Made by a program: the position numbers and the translations under genes. The notes beneath the pieces are model-generated. The model searched no databases and was not told the origin of the DNA. It saw only the letters and a program-made list of their open reading frames with translations. Of a stretch of 64,000 nucleotides of DNA, positions 33,666-44,855 are shown in pieces (positions within the stretch are counted from its first letter, which is position 1; every line of letters starts with the position of its first letter). The DNA is from Ipomoea triloba (taxonomy: Eukaryota; Streptophyta; Magnoliopsida; Solanales; Convolvulaceae), in the NCBI RefSeq assembly GCF_003576645.1, contig NC_044919.1, forward strand, positions 24,709,483 to 24,773,482, read 5' to 3'.

Positions 33666-33922
33666 CTCATTCTGTCTCATTGTATCTGTCCTACTTACTA
33701 TTCATTGGTCAAATCAATTCTTTCTTCATTATTTATTTTCTTTAGTATTTTTTACTTATTTTTAAATTTGATTTTTTTTTTGTGTTTAATAGTACATTTA
33801 GTGTAGTTTCTAAATATATAAATTTTTGTATACTAATACTGAACTTAATATTATGAAAAATTAAATTTAAAATAAATTCAGTCCGTTAACTGAACTAGAC
33901 ACATAAAATGGGATGGAGGGAG
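33666..33922. mobile_element. Stowaway-type MITE
   Basis: Terminal inverted repeats CTCATTCTGTCTCATTGTAT / (inverted) CTCCCTCCATCCCATTTTAT, flanked by TA at 33664-33665 and 33923-33924. 257 bp, AT-rich, non-coding. The CTCCCTCC tip and TA target are typical of Stowaway (Tc1/mariner). Confidence 0.85.
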
Positions 33923-34293
33923 TATAAACACTACTTACATTATAATTTTTGGAAAAATAAAGAACTTACTTTATAACGTAGGCAAGCTTGATATCTTTTA
34001 CCTGAATTAGCATAACTCCATGACATTTTCATAGCTAATAGATCACCACATTTACATTGAAAATTATCTCCAGATAAAGTACCAAAACTAAGAAATGACA
34101 TTCTATAAATAATTGCTAAATTAGTTCATAAACATGGAAAAAATAATTATGTACTTGGACATATAAAATACGAAAACTTACCTTATGTACTTGAAGTGGG
34201 AGAAATGCTTTTGAATTGAAGAACTTTGAAATAGCAGGCTGAAAGTGAAAAATAATGCTACACGAAGTGAAAAATAATGCTTCAAGAATTAAT

Positions 34294-34559
34294 TTATAAC
34301 CAATAATTCAAATACCAAAACACAAATGAAGAAGAGAAATCCGAAATGTAGAGAATCAAATTCACCATGTCTAAACAATCGTTACGAACAAAATTGCTCC
34401 ATTTTGGTGGTGGAACGTCAAATTCCATCCACTCTTCCCTTCTGTTGGTTGCCATCTTAACTAAGTTGTTGGCAATAACATTCTGTTCATGGTAGACATG
34501 CACGATCATGGTACCTTGTCCTCCTCCAAGCATCCTCCTGACCTCCTAGAACACTCCTT
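34294..34559 (-). pseudogene. RNase H-like relic of a LINE
   Basis: On minus an open stretch reads VHVYHEQNVIANNLVKMAT followed by PPPKWSN. This resembles the end of the RNase H-like domain found at the 3' end of plant LINE ORF2 (HVYRExNxxADxLAKxG ... PPP). It is cut at its left by the hAT-type insertion at 34568. No RT remains near it. Assignment rests on a short motif. Confidence 0.45.
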
Positions 34560-34567
34560 GTTGAGAG

Positions 34568-34595
34568 TAGGGGTGGGCGTTTTGGTCTTCGGTTC

Positions 34596-34626
<31 letters not shown>

Positions 34627-34954
34627 GGTTTCAATTCGGTTTTAAAAAAAGTGAAACCATTCGGTTTAACATTAGAGTTCGGTTCGATTTAAAACGGTTT
34701 GGTTTCGGTTCGATATTCGATTCGCTTTACTACCCCCGAATTTCAACATTTCCTAGGCGACAAGGCGGCCGCGAGGTGCCGCGACGTAACGGGACACCAT
34801 AATAAGTACGCATGAAACATCACATAACCCAAATCCAAAGTCAAATATTAAATACCAACATAACAAATTAACAATTCGAATGAATTAAAATAAAACATAC
34901 AAACTTTAATTTTAATTCTAGAACTGGAATTTTCAACTAGAATGAATTTCCATT

Positions 34955-34989
<35 letters not shown>

Positions 34990-35130
34990 TATAATATAAT
35001 TATTTATTTATTAATTATATATAATATATATTTATATTTATTAAAAAAAGTTTGGTTTGTTCTTCTAAAACTAGAACCGATAGATTTTTCGGTTGGGTTC
35101 GGGTTACCCGAACCGTTTTGCCTACTCCTA
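34568..35130. mobile_element. hAT-type MITE (TAGGGGTGGGC)
   Basis: Ends TAGGGGTGGGCGTTTTGG and, inverted, TAGGAGTAGGCAAAACGG, between the perfect 8-bp duplications GTTGAGAG (34560-34567 and 35131-35138). The inside has many TTCGGTT repeats, poly-T at about 34600-34626 and a (TA)n tract at about 34961-34985. No transposase. Confidence 0.88.
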
Positions 35131-35400
35131 GTTGAGAGGATGATATGTTGGATATATCAAAATCAAGGTTGAAAAAATCGCTAGGCGTCTAGGCGCCTGG
35201 GGGGTGCCTAGTTTTTTTTTTTTTTTTTTTTTTTTTTCAATTTTGATTTTTTTTAAAAAAAATTAAAAAATATTGTAAGTGTTAATAATTGTAAAGTGTT
35301 TAATATTGTAAGTCTTTATACTTTAATAGTTAAATAGTTAACACTCATTAAGTTATTAGTTATTATTTATGAATTATTAGTGCGTTACTTATTAGTTTAA

Positions 35401-37392
35401 CTAGTTTTATACGCGCATTGCGCGAATGGGTTAATGTCCAATGTTTATATTTAAATAAATATTTGAAAGTATATCAATGCAAGATTATATAGGAGAAGTT
35501 TATACCTGGGTAATTGAATGTCGAATTTTTTTATTTAAATATCTAACTCAAAGTATATGAATCCAAGATAATATAGAAAATTCATTATAATTATTACTAA
35601 AATAAATATTTGCAACCTTGTAAAATTGATAGTCTAAATATTTGGTCTAAAAATGATAGTCTAAATAAATACTACTTTTAATTTGAATTTTTCTAAGTGT
35701 TCTTAATTCTCTTTTGAGTAACATTGTCATTGTCTCCATCTTTACTATTTGTTTTCTTCCTTTTTGTTGGTAGTGTGTTATTTGCAATTCGATTATTGTT
35801 GGTAGCATAGATGACAACGTCATGCAATGAGATTATGATATCGCAAATTATATCGTGGACCGTGGTCCACAATGCATTGTGGACCGCGGTCCCAAAACGA
35901 CGTCATTTTGATTAATGAAAACAGACGGATGAATTCCCGCCACTCACTTTCTTTTCATATATACTGCAGTTACATTTCAACACAACTGCAGTTATATTTC
36001 AACACAACTGCAGTTACATTTTGATATAACTACAGTTTCATTCGATAATATAAAAATACAAAAGTAAAACTGTTATTCAGTATCTGTTCATATACACTGC
36101 AGTTACATTTCAACACAACTACAATTACATTTTGATATAACTACAGTTTCATTCGATAATATCAAACACAAATGTGAAACTGTTATTCAGTATCTTTTCA
36201 TATGCACTGCAGTTACATTTCAACACAACTACAGTTACATTTTGATATAACTACAGTTTCATTCGATAATATCAAAACAAATGTAAGGCAGTATCTTTTG
36301 GAATGAACTGTAGTGTCATTTACGGGGCTCCGTCTCCCACTTACTAAAACGACGTCGTTTTGGGACCGCGGTCCACGATATAAGAACTGTTATGATATAG
36401 GAGTTATGGACTTTCCTTTAGGTGTTCTGCTTGGGGTTCATTTGGTTTAACCATTATTGTTGAATGAGTTATTGTGGATAAAGAAAATCCCTAGTTTAAG
36501 AAAAAAGATTAAATAAATTAATAAAAATTTGAAATTTTAAAATATTATGTATTCCAAAGATATTAAAAGGTAGTATCTCGCTTCAATTTGCTGGGTAATG
36601 AGTTATTTGAGTACTTTCATTGTCAATAAATCCCCTAAGTAGTTAATATGATTGGTTTCAAACTATTCTTTTTTTTTTCATGGTATTAAAAAAATACATA
36701 TGTATCATTTTTTGGTGTAACTACTAATTTATTTAATTCAATAAGAGTAAAATAGAGTGATTCCGCTTCAATTTGTTTGGTTATTATTTGAGTACTCTCT
36801 TTGTCAACCAATCCCAAGTAGTTAATATAATTAGCTTCAAATTATTTTAAATTTTTTTTCATAGTATTAATAAAATACTTGGTAAATAAATATATAACAT
36901 TATTTTGTATTATAACTTTGATATTTAATTACAAGATATTGTAAAAATAAGATATGGACAATGTAATGAATATCAAATAAAGGTATTGTAGACACATAAT
37001 TCTAAATTAAAGAAATACATATGTATCATTTTTTGTTGTAGCTACTAATTTATTTAATTTAATAAGAGTAAAATAGAGTGAAAAACTTAATTATGTCAAA
37101 TTAGATTGAGATGAGGTTCGAACCTAAGACCTTTCTTATAGAAATTAATGGGTAAGTTAAAAGTTAACGGAATATTAACGGAGAACATAATATTTAACGG
37201 AAAACTTAACGGATAATCATAAAAATACGGTTAAATTAGGTAATCTCTATTAATAATATTAATCTGAATTATCTTAACAATCTATTTGATTAAATAATTC
37301 ATCTAAACCATCCATTTGATTAAATAATTTAACCGCCATTTTTTCTACCCATTTTAGGCCTAACTCTCTTTGGCTCTTATTAGTATAGTAGA
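35401..37392 (-). mobile_element. Helitron, non-autonomous, both ends intact
   Basis: On minus: 5' end A|TCTACTATACTAATAAGAGCC at 37392. The 3' end is hairpin CGCGCAATGCGCG, then TATAAAACTAG|T at 35401. It inserted between A and T, as Helitrons do. 1992 bp, no Rep/helicase. It carries a MULE-like insertion at 35842-36389. Relatives lie at about 30620-31890 and 44213-44852. Confidence 0.85.
35842..36389. mobile_element. TIR element with 9-bp TSD inside the Helitron
   Basis: Ends CGCAAATTATATCGTGGACC and, inverted, CAGTTCTTATATCGTGGACC. The 9-bp duplication TTATGATAT is at 35833-35841 and 36390-36398. The subterminal GTGGACCGCGGTCC is palindromic. Three copies of a roughly 110-115-bp repeat (core CTGCAGTTACATTTCAACAC) fill 35960-36280. 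A lone end of the same family is at 49612-49680. MULE-like by TSD length. Confidence 0.7.
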
Positions 37393-37699
37393 TTTAGTTA
37401 TTACGTAGTACTTTTTATTTTATTAAGTTATTAATTAATAGTTATTACTTATTACTTATTAGACCATTAGAGTATTAGTTAATACATTATAACATTAATA
37501 GTTTAAATGTTTAAGATTTGCAATAAAAAAAAAAAAAGGCCAGAATGCCGGCCGCCTAGTCGGCCTAGGCGCCGCCTAATCGGCCGCCTAGGCGCTCGAC
37601 CGCGGAGGAGGCCGATTTCGGCCTTCCTCGACGCGGCCGGGCGCCGCCTAGTGCCTAGGCGCAATTTTTGCAACCATGATCAAAATACCCTCATGTTTA

Positions 37700-37830
37700 A
37701 CGCTATTTAAACATATTTATTAATGAATGACAAAAAAATATCATGTCACAATAATACTATCTAATTTAAATTAAATATTATTTGAATAAAAGTAAACCTA
37801 AATGAATCAAAACTTGTCACCATACATAAA
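37700..37830. mobile_element. Relic of the AGAGTTAATTTCATTTT family
   Basis: CCTCATGTTTAACGCTATTTA and AAATATCATGTCACAATAATACTA align with the middle of 11127-12435 and of 32320-32590. No termini are preserved. Confidence 0.4.
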
Positions 37831-37962
37831 AATAAAACTGTATTATGCATCCTGTATTTAAATATCGCTTCGTTTCAAAGTGTACATTTTATTGATTTAT
37901 ATTATGACGTTAAATTGGAGATGGCCTTTCGAAGTGTACATTTTAATTAGATTTGCAAAATA

Positions 37963-38035
37963 CACGCCCAGTGGGACTCGAACCCACAATCGCTTGATTA
38001 GAAGTCAAGCGCCTTATCCATTAGGCCATGGGCGC
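37963..38035 (-). tRNA. trnR-UCU: tRNA-Arg (anticodon UCU)
   Basis: On minus, 73 nt fold as a complete cloverleaf: acceptor GCGCCCA with TGGGCGT, D arm GCCTAATGGATAAGGC, anticodon arm CTTGA-CTTCTAA-TCAAG with UCU in positions 34-36, a 5-nt variable loop, and T arm GTGGG-TTCGAGT-CCCAC. It has internal A box (TGGCCTAATGG) and B box (GGTTCGAGTCC) for Pol III. TTTT follows within a few bases (37957-37960) as terminator. It has no intron and reads AGA codons. I see no mismatch that would disable it, apart from one G-T pair at the end of the acceptor stem. Confidence 0.95.
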
Positions 38036-38190
38036 TTATGAGTATAATTTTTGTCTCTATTTTCTTATCGTAAATAACATTTCCTTTTTTCTTACAAAAG
38101 TTGTTTCATATTTTTCACCTTCAATAGAGCCATTAATTTCATGCATAATAAAGTTTTTTCTTGTTTTGTTTTGGTTTTTTTAATTTATAA

Positions 38191-38230
38191 CTAGTATTTT
38201 CACTTGTGCGATGCACATAATTGATTTGTT
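38191..38230 (-). mobile_element. Helitron 3' end
   Basis: On minus: hairpin TGTGCATCGCACA, then AGTGAAAATACTAG|T, with CTAG at 38191-38194. The element body would extend to the right; its 5' end was not located. Confidence 0.5.
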
Positions 38231-38599
38231 AAAATATGTTAAGAATATTTGGCTCGTGCTATATCTTGAGATACACTTATATTTTGATATTCAGTAAGTA
38301 TAACTATATTACAAAAAATTCACTTGGGAGTAATGGGACAATCACTTGAGTAATGGAATAATCACTTGAATACAAAAAAATTCTCCGGACAAATAATAAC
38401 GTATCAACCGAAGCCTTAAAGAGTTTTTCCTTGTCCTAGGACTAGGTCGGAGGCAAAGACAAAAACATACTCCATTACTAAACAATAAGAAGAAATATTA
38501 GAAAAAGCAGAAAAGAATAGTAAACAATAAGGAGAAATATGAGAAAAAACAGAAAATAATAGAAAACCAGTCCGCCGGAACTGGAGAGGTATGCCGTCC

Positions 38600-38715
38600 C
38601 TTGCACGGAAAATGTTTTAAAAAAAAGGTCATTTTCCATGGTCAACGGAAAATGATTTCCGTTGATCGCATTTTCCTGACGTTGCCAAACACCGAAAGTC
38701 CGGAAAATGTTTGGA
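38600..38715. mobile_element. Truncated Tourist-like MITE piece
   Basis: GTCAACGGAAAATGATTTCC and GTTGCCAAACACCGAAAGTC match the right half of 28673-29002. No TTA-flanked ends. Confidence 0.6.
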
Positions 38716-38839
38716 GTAAAATTTAAACCCGAAGTAGGAAGACATATATAATTTCAAAATAGCAATGACTTTGGAGAGTTTTATCTTAATGAAGTTTGAT
38801 TAATACTTAAACTGAATTAACCATATCTTACATATATAA

Positions 38840-38885
38840 CTAGTCAATTACCTGTGCGATGCACGAATAAAATTTTTTATTATAT
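38840..38885 (-). mobile_element. Helitron 3' end
   Basis: On minus: hairpin GTGCATCGCAC, then AGGTAATTGACTAG|T, with CTAG at 38840-38843. The region to about 39345 is AT-rich and probably the decayed body. Confidence 0.5.
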
Positions 38886-39347
38886 TTTTACATAATAAAA
38901 TTAAAGATTAAATTATAAAAAATTCTAATATTTGAAAGTGTACATTTATTTTATTATAAGATTAGTGCAAAAGAATCAGCCAATTAGTTTAATAATATAC
39001 AACTCGTTTGTCTGTGATTATCTTGAAAAAATCGATATGTAATATGATTTATATAATTATATTTTTATAAAAATAAATCCAACGATGTTTAGCTTAATTA
39101 CAATAATAATTATTAGGCAATTATTATCAGACAATTATACTAATATATGTGCAATTATACTTTTATACCTTAAGCATATATTCTTTTTCACCATATCGCC
39201 TTTACGTTTTTCTTCCTCCCCCATATATCTGAATTAATTAATTGTAATTATTATAAAAATAAATCCAATGGTCCATGTTTAATTGTAATTATACTATTAT
39301 CCATGTAATTATTAGTTTAATTAACATAACAATTATTAGTCAATTAT

Positions 39348-39592
39348 ACTGCGGTCTGGCCGCCCCCCAAGTTGGGGCGCCATTGTCACGCTCAGGGGCG
39401 CACCAGCCCTGCTGGGTGCTCCATGGCCAGAGGTGGTCGGCGAACCTCGACGTCGGCCAGGCACCGACTGATTGATAATTCTACAAGCGCCAAAATGGGA
39501 ACAAGTAAAAGGTGTCGCGTTTCTGTACACAAGAGCAGGACCGGATTTTGGGCTGTGCAAGTTGGGTTACAACATGGGATTGATTACCCTTA
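39348..39592. other. GC-rich segment of unknown origin
   Basis: About 120 bp of clearly higher GC (39350-39470) in AT-rich surroundings, followed by a normal-composition part to the Harbinger-type insertion. Overlapping short frames are open on both strands, but none shows a domain I recognise. It includes the palindromic CCCCAAGTTGGGG. It may be a captured gene piece cut by the next element. Confidence 0.35.
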
Positions 39593-40289
39593 CGGCGTGT
39601 TTGGTTCGTGGAATAGGTCGGGAATGGAATATCATTCCCGGGAATAGACCTATTCCATTGTTTGTTTCGTCATTCTATTTCTGATTCCCTGGAATAGCCA
39701 TTCATAGGGGACCCCCTAGTATTAGCTATTCCCAAGTATTTGGGAATAGCTTTTATATTATAGTACCAAAAATACCCTTTTATTATATTATAATCCTTAT
39801 TATAGTACCAAAAATACCCTTTTATTATATTATAATCCTTATATATAATATTTGAATACCCTTTTATTATATTATAATCCTTATATATAATATTTGTTTA
39901 TTTAAATATATATTTATTTATATATTAAAAATGTAATTAATAATAATAATACTACATTTTTTTATTTTAAAAAAAACTTGTAACTAAGAGCAATTAAGAC
40001 TCCTTTTATAAATGAATGAGTTTTTGCTCTTTAAGGCTTCCTCATCTTGTTGTTAATTTCAAAAGAGAAACAATGCTTCTCTTATATAGAGGAGCTCAAA
40101 TGAGCTCCTCTTCATGAGTTATCAATGTGGGATCAAAAATTTTAATTTGTGTTTTAAAAAGTTATTTTATATATAATTTTGTTTTGTATTATTATTATTC
40201 CTTTTTTCTTATTATTGTTATTAATATTGTTATAATTTTTATTTTATTATTACATAATAATAATATTATTAATAATAACATGAATGTCC

Positions 40290-40329
<40 letters not shown>

Positions 40330-40539
40330 TACATATTTTATAGGGGTATTTTTGTCTTTTAAAACATATTTCATTTCTATTCCTTAAACCAACCAAACAC
40401 TGTAATATAATTCTAAAGTCCATTCCTTCCGCGAACCAAACAATAGAATACAATTCCTATTCTATTCCTTGCCTATTCCATTCCTTATGGAATAACATTC
40501 CTATTACCTCAAAATTCATTCCGTGAACCAAACATGCTG
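39593..40539. mobile_element. PIF/Harbinger-type non-autonomous element, second copy
   Basis: Ends CGGCGTGTTTGGTTCGTGG and, inverted, CAGCATGTTTGGTTCACGG, flanked by TTA at 39590-39592 and 40540-40542. 947 bp, reverse orientation relative to 11178-12129, sharing AGAGGAGCTCAAATGAGCTC. It contains a (TTA)n tract at about 40290-40328. Confidence 0.8.
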
Positions 40540-40776
40540 TTAGTAGATGTATTTCCTTTAACATTTAATTCAAAAACAATGTTTTTGAGCAACCATGCAT
40601 CATTGCATGCTTTTCTTTCTAGCCGAATAAGACTTGTATCAACCTCCTTCTTTCACCACTCCCTTGTACGTATACTTTTTCAATAAAATGGACCCTAGGG
40701 TAACCCCATCAATTAGTGTAATATTTTAAATTATGAAATAATTAATATGTATGTATATTTAAGAAATTACAATTGA

Positions 40777-40980
40777 TGTTCCAATGAGAACCCCTCATCC
40801 CGTGAGAACCTGCTAACTTGTACATAAATGCACACAAACGTCTACATAAATGTACATAATCTAATATTTCAGTGCACAATCCACACAATTTACCTTAAGA
40901 ATAGTTTGTGTGCATTTATGTTGGTTCGCAAGTTCTTACGGGATGAATGGTTATCATTTGATAATTAATCCATATGTCCC

Positions 40981-40984
<4 letters not shown>
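40777..40984. mobile_element. Small inverted-repeat element beside (TA)n
   Basis: CAATGAGAACCCCTCATCCCG...GAGAACCTGC on the left is the imperfect inverse of GCAAGTTCTTACGGGATGAATGG on the right. Between them, ACATAAATGYACA repeats. The right side runs straight into a long (TA)n. Confidence 0.55.
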
Positions 40985-41054
<70 letters not shown>

Positions 41055-41137
41055 CTTTTAATTTTCTCTTCTTCCATTTTTTTTTCGTATATATATATAT
41101 ATTACTTTTAATTTTCTCTTCTTCCATTTTTTTTTCG
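40985..41137. repeat. (TA)n plus duplicated unit
   Basis: TA repeat 40985-41052, then two copies of a 37-bp unit (ATTACTTTTAATTTTCTCTT...) at 41051-41087 and 41100-41138, separated by a shorter TA tract. Confidence 0.85.
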
Positions 41138-41139
41138 TT

Positions 41140-41456
41140 TTTATGCCTCATTGTTTTACATAATCTGAATATTAGTGCAGAATAATTATTTATTTATTTA
41201 TTTTTTGAAAAAGAGAAAAGAAGAGAGAGAAGAATGACATGGTCAAACTAATTCAAACAAATAAAATGTGAGGGGCCCATAGATTAGGCACGCCGCACGC
41301 ACGTCTTGTTTAGTTGTTTACGATGTTTCCTAAGATTCCGCCCTTGAAAGCGGTGGCGTGGATGCTATCTTTCTAAACTAACTACTATACCAAATAAGGT
41401 AGACTAGAAAAAAAAAAAAAAAAAAAACATCACACACAAACAGAAAACCTATAAAG
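41140..41456. other. Intergenic DNA
   Basis: No feature recognised. Contains a poly-A run at 41408-41427. Confidence 0.5.
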
Positions 41457-42139
41457 CAGGACCGTCCCATTAAAAATAGGGGCCCTGTTTAATAATATAA
41501 TTTGGATCTTCACTAGTTTTGTTTTGAGATGTAATCTAATTAAATAATAGAGTAAAATTATAATATAAATATAATAGAGTAAAACAAAAAATACAAAGAT
41601 AATAATAGAGACACAAGAATATAGGGGAAGATAGATTTATTTTAATATTTAGATTCACTATAATGATACAAAGATATCTATTTATAAAAGTAAGAAACAT
41701 AATTTAGAAAGACCTATGACATATAAAGATAGAAGTCTACAAGATCTAAAAAATCTATAAAAGGTAATTGAGTCCAAATCCGTATAGACTTAAATTATTG
41801 TATTCTATGACAAAATTGAAAAAGTAATTAAAATTTTTTTTTGTCTAAATATAATGCATAAAATTCAACAAAAAAAATACATTTCAAAATTTAATTTAAA
41901 ATTAGTGAAATTTCCGTGCATATTTAAAAACAAATTTATTCATCCAGATTTTGATGTCAATTACTTCTAAAATTTTATTTTCACTTACAATTAAAACTAA
42001 TATATAGATTTTAAAAAATTATTTATTAAGTATAAAAATATTGAACTATATAAAAAATAATTTTAATAAAAAATTAGGCCCCCAAAAATTGGGGGCCCTG
42101 TGTGGTCGCCTTGGCCCGACATGGCCAGGGACGACCCTG
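41457..42139. mobile_element. hAT-type non-autonomous element
   Basis: Ends CAGGACCGTCCCATT and, inverted, CAGGGTCGTCCCTGG, between 8-bp duplications CTATAAAG / CTACAAAG (41449-41456 and 42140-42147, one mismatch). Subterminal GGGGCCC motifs. Non-coding. Confidence 0.75.
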
Positions 42140-42147
42140 CTACAAAG

Positions 42148-42699
42148 TACATATCTTTCTTCGCATGCTTGATCGAGCGCATCCCCTTCCTATTAGTAAG
42201 GTTGTCAAAATGCTTTCCTTTAGTTCCTTTATGACTAAACTAATATAAATAATAGGGGTAGGGGGTAGAGTAAGAGATTCGCCAAGTTTCATTCGATTTG
42301 TTGTGCATTGGATTAACATTGAGATGTCCAAGATAAAAGGAACGAGGGGAATACTTAGTAAGAACAAAAGAGGCTAAGACGAAGGTTGGTTCAAGGGTAC
42401 TATAAAGGCGGTATGGAACGCCGTTGATTGGCTTTATACATAAGTTTCTGTTTATAGTGTGTGCATATATTGTTTAGGGTTGATACATTTTAATTGTGTG
42501 AATAATTAATAAGCAATACTGATAATCTTTGGTCCAAAATAGTGAAAGACACTTGAGATAGAATGCAACATATCTTAAAACATAATAAGTCTCAATTCAA
42601 GTTATACATACTCCTGATTTATGTTCGTTTTTTCTGTTAAATTTTTTTATACATTATATTATAAGAGTTTTATACAATTTTTTAGACAACAATATTTGA
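42148..42699. other. Intergenic DNA
   Basis: No gene or repeat recognised. Confidence 0.5.
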
Positions 42700-43332
42700 G
42701 TTAATTTCAAAAATAGTCATTCGACTATGACCTTTTTCTTAAATTGATCCCTTGACTTTTAATTATTGCACCCAAAATGATCCTCCGATTTTGAATTTAA
42801 AGTCAAAATGGTCATCTGTTAGCTTTGGGTTAAAATGAAGGGTAAAACTAGAAATTCAAGTTTTGCACTTCAATTTAAAGCAATATGTGATTCCTTTCAA
42901 CAGGCGCAAATATTTCTTCAAATTGACTTTTTGCTCTCCTAAATCTGCAATCAAAATATGAGATAATAAACTAGAAGGCCAAACAAGTTCATCTTCAACT
43001 TCATCCACAAACTTTTCAAGGCAAAGACTTTAGCCTTCTAGTTGATTATCCATTTATCCCACATTTTGATTGCATATTTATGAGAGCAAAAACCTAATTT
43101 GAAGAAATATATGCGCAGGCTGTTGAAAGGAGTCACAATTTGCTTTAAATTGCAGTGAAAAACTTGAATTTTCTGCTTTACCCTTCATTTTAACACCTAC
43201 TTAATGCCAAAGCTAACGGAGGACCATTTTGGCTTAAAATTCAAAAGTCGAAGGACTACTTTGGGTGCAATTAAAAGTCAAAGGACCAATTTAAGAAAAT
43301 GCCACAATCAGAGGACCATTTTGGGAATTAAC
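42700..43332. mobile_element. Foldback MITE, about 630 bp
   Basis: GTTAATTTCAAAAATAGTC on the left pairs with GACCATTTTGGGAATTAAC on the right. The inverse match continues, imperfectly, almost to the centre (AATCAAAATATGAGATAATA against the inverse of TGATTATCCATTTATCCCACATTTTGATT). No convincing TSD. A shorter relative is at 59092-59312. Confidence 0.75.
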
Positions 43333-43400
43333 TAAAAAAAATTCCTACCGTTATAACTTCTGTTATCTTTTCTCATTATTATTACCATGCACATGCATAC

Positions 43401-43403
<3 letters not shown>

Positions 43404-43453
<50 letters not shown>

Positions 43454-43477
43454 GTGTGTGTGTGTGTGTGTGTGTGT
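43404..43477. repeat. (TA)n-TC-(TG)n compound microsatellite
   Basis: TA repeat to 43451 followed by TG repeat 43453-43477. The same TATATCTGTGTG order occurs at 61154-61207. Confidence 0.95.
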
Positions 43478-44202
43478 TCACGTACGAAGACTCTCCTAGG
43501 TGAAAGATGTGAAATCTAAGCCGTTGATCTAATCTAGATCAACGACTCAAATCAAGAAAAATTATTATAAAAAAACGCGCTTCTGCCAACATGCATGCAA
43601 ATGATCAACTGTCTCAAACTAATACACCTAAAGATATAAAACTACGCACCTTAAGTTATAAAACAACACACCTTAAGTTTAAACTGATGCACCTTAAACT
43701 AGAATAACGCACCTTAAGCTTTAAATATACGCACCTTAAGAAGAAAAACGACTTACCTTAAGCTTTAAATATATGCACATTAAGAAGAAAAACGACGCAC
43801 CTTAAGCTATGGAAAGACGCACTTAAAGCTTTAGACTGATGCACCTTAAACTAGAAAAGTGACGCACCTTAAGCTTTAAATATACACACCTTAAGAAGGA
43901 AAACAATGCACCTTAAGCTATGCAATGAGGACGCACCTTAAAGTTTCAATAAAAAAGCACCTTAAGTTTTCAACTAAAGAACTGACGTACCTTAAGCACA
44001 GAAACCACACACCTTAATAAGGAAAACGACTCACTTTAAGAAGGAGAACGACGCACCTTAAGTTTGACCAATACGCAAAAAGACTAAATTGCCACCACAT
44101 TTCTTTAAGTTTTCTTCAATCTGAGCTGTTCATTTTGTTTAGATCAAGGGCTGAGATTAAACCCCATCCTTTACCTGAAGCCTATTACCGCATTTGGTCT
44201 CT
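43478..44202. repeat. (TA)n-bounded array element, locus B
   Basis: After a head with CGTTGATCTAATCTAGATCAACG, an array of about 18 units with core ACGCACCTTAAG (20-28 bp spacing) covers 43610-44055. Then come AAGTTTGACCAATACG and ACTAAATTGCCACCAC (44083-44098), and a tail GATCAAGGGCTGAGATTAAAC. The order is the same as at locus A (560-1225) and locus C (inverse). Confidence 0.75.
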
Positions 44203-44212
44203 ATTATATATA

Positions 44213-44852
44213 CTAGTTTTATACACGCATTGCGCGAATGGGTTAATGCCTAATGTTTATATTTAAATAAGTATTTTATAGTATATCAATGCAAGGTTAT
44301 ATATGAGAAGTTTATGGATTACTACTTTTGGCAAACAAGTTTTTTTTTTCATGGTATTTGATATTTAATTACAAGATAGTGTAAAAAGACGATAATGGAC
44401 AGTGTAATGAATATTGATTGATGAATTTGAATGTAAAGAATCTTTGCATTGGAGAAAATAAAGACAATATAAATAATGAAATTGTTTCTCTAATTTAATT
44501 TAATTTATTGATAATGAATAATTTTTTCAAATAAAGGTATTGTAAACACATAATTATAAATTAAAGAAATACATATGTATCATTTTTTGTTGAATCTACT
44601 AATTTATTTAATTTAATAAGAGTAAAATAGAGTGAGGAACTTAATTATGCCAAATTTGTTTGGGATGATGTTCGAACCTAAGACATTTCTTATTGAAATC
44701 AATGAGTAAGTTAATAATTAAGGATAAATTTAAAAATCTCAAGAAAATATAAAAATCTAAATAATCTGAATTATCCATTTGATTTAATAATGTGATCGTC
44801 ATTTTTTCTCTCCATTATAGTCATAATTTTTTTTGGCTCTTATTAGTATAAT
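44213..44852 (-). mobile_element. Shortened Helitron
   Basis: On minus the 3' end is CGCGCAATGCGTGTATAAAACTAG|T (CTAG 44213-44216), nearly as in 35401-37392. The body keeps pieces of that copy in order, and its start-side TATACTAATAAGAGCC is at about 44850. About 640 bp, so a deletion derivative. Confidence 0.65.
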
Positions 44853-44855
44853 AAT

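Larger units (their letters stand above)
35164..37678. mobile_element. hAT-type MITE (CCTAGGCG repeats) split by a Helitron
   Basis: Ends CAAGGTTGAAAAAATCGC and, inverted, CATGGTTGCAAAAATTGC, with perfect 8-bp duplications ATCAAAAT (35156-35163 and 37679-37686). Without the Helitron at 35401-37392 it is about 520 bp, close to the uninterrupted relative at 49024-49554. The GC-rich right part (37545-37665) consists of CGCCTAGGCG-like repeats. Confidence 0.85.

Noticed and set aside
37507..37710. Arg/Pro-rich frame of 67 codons
   Set aside because: Translation of CGCCTAGGCG repeats in a hAT MITE.
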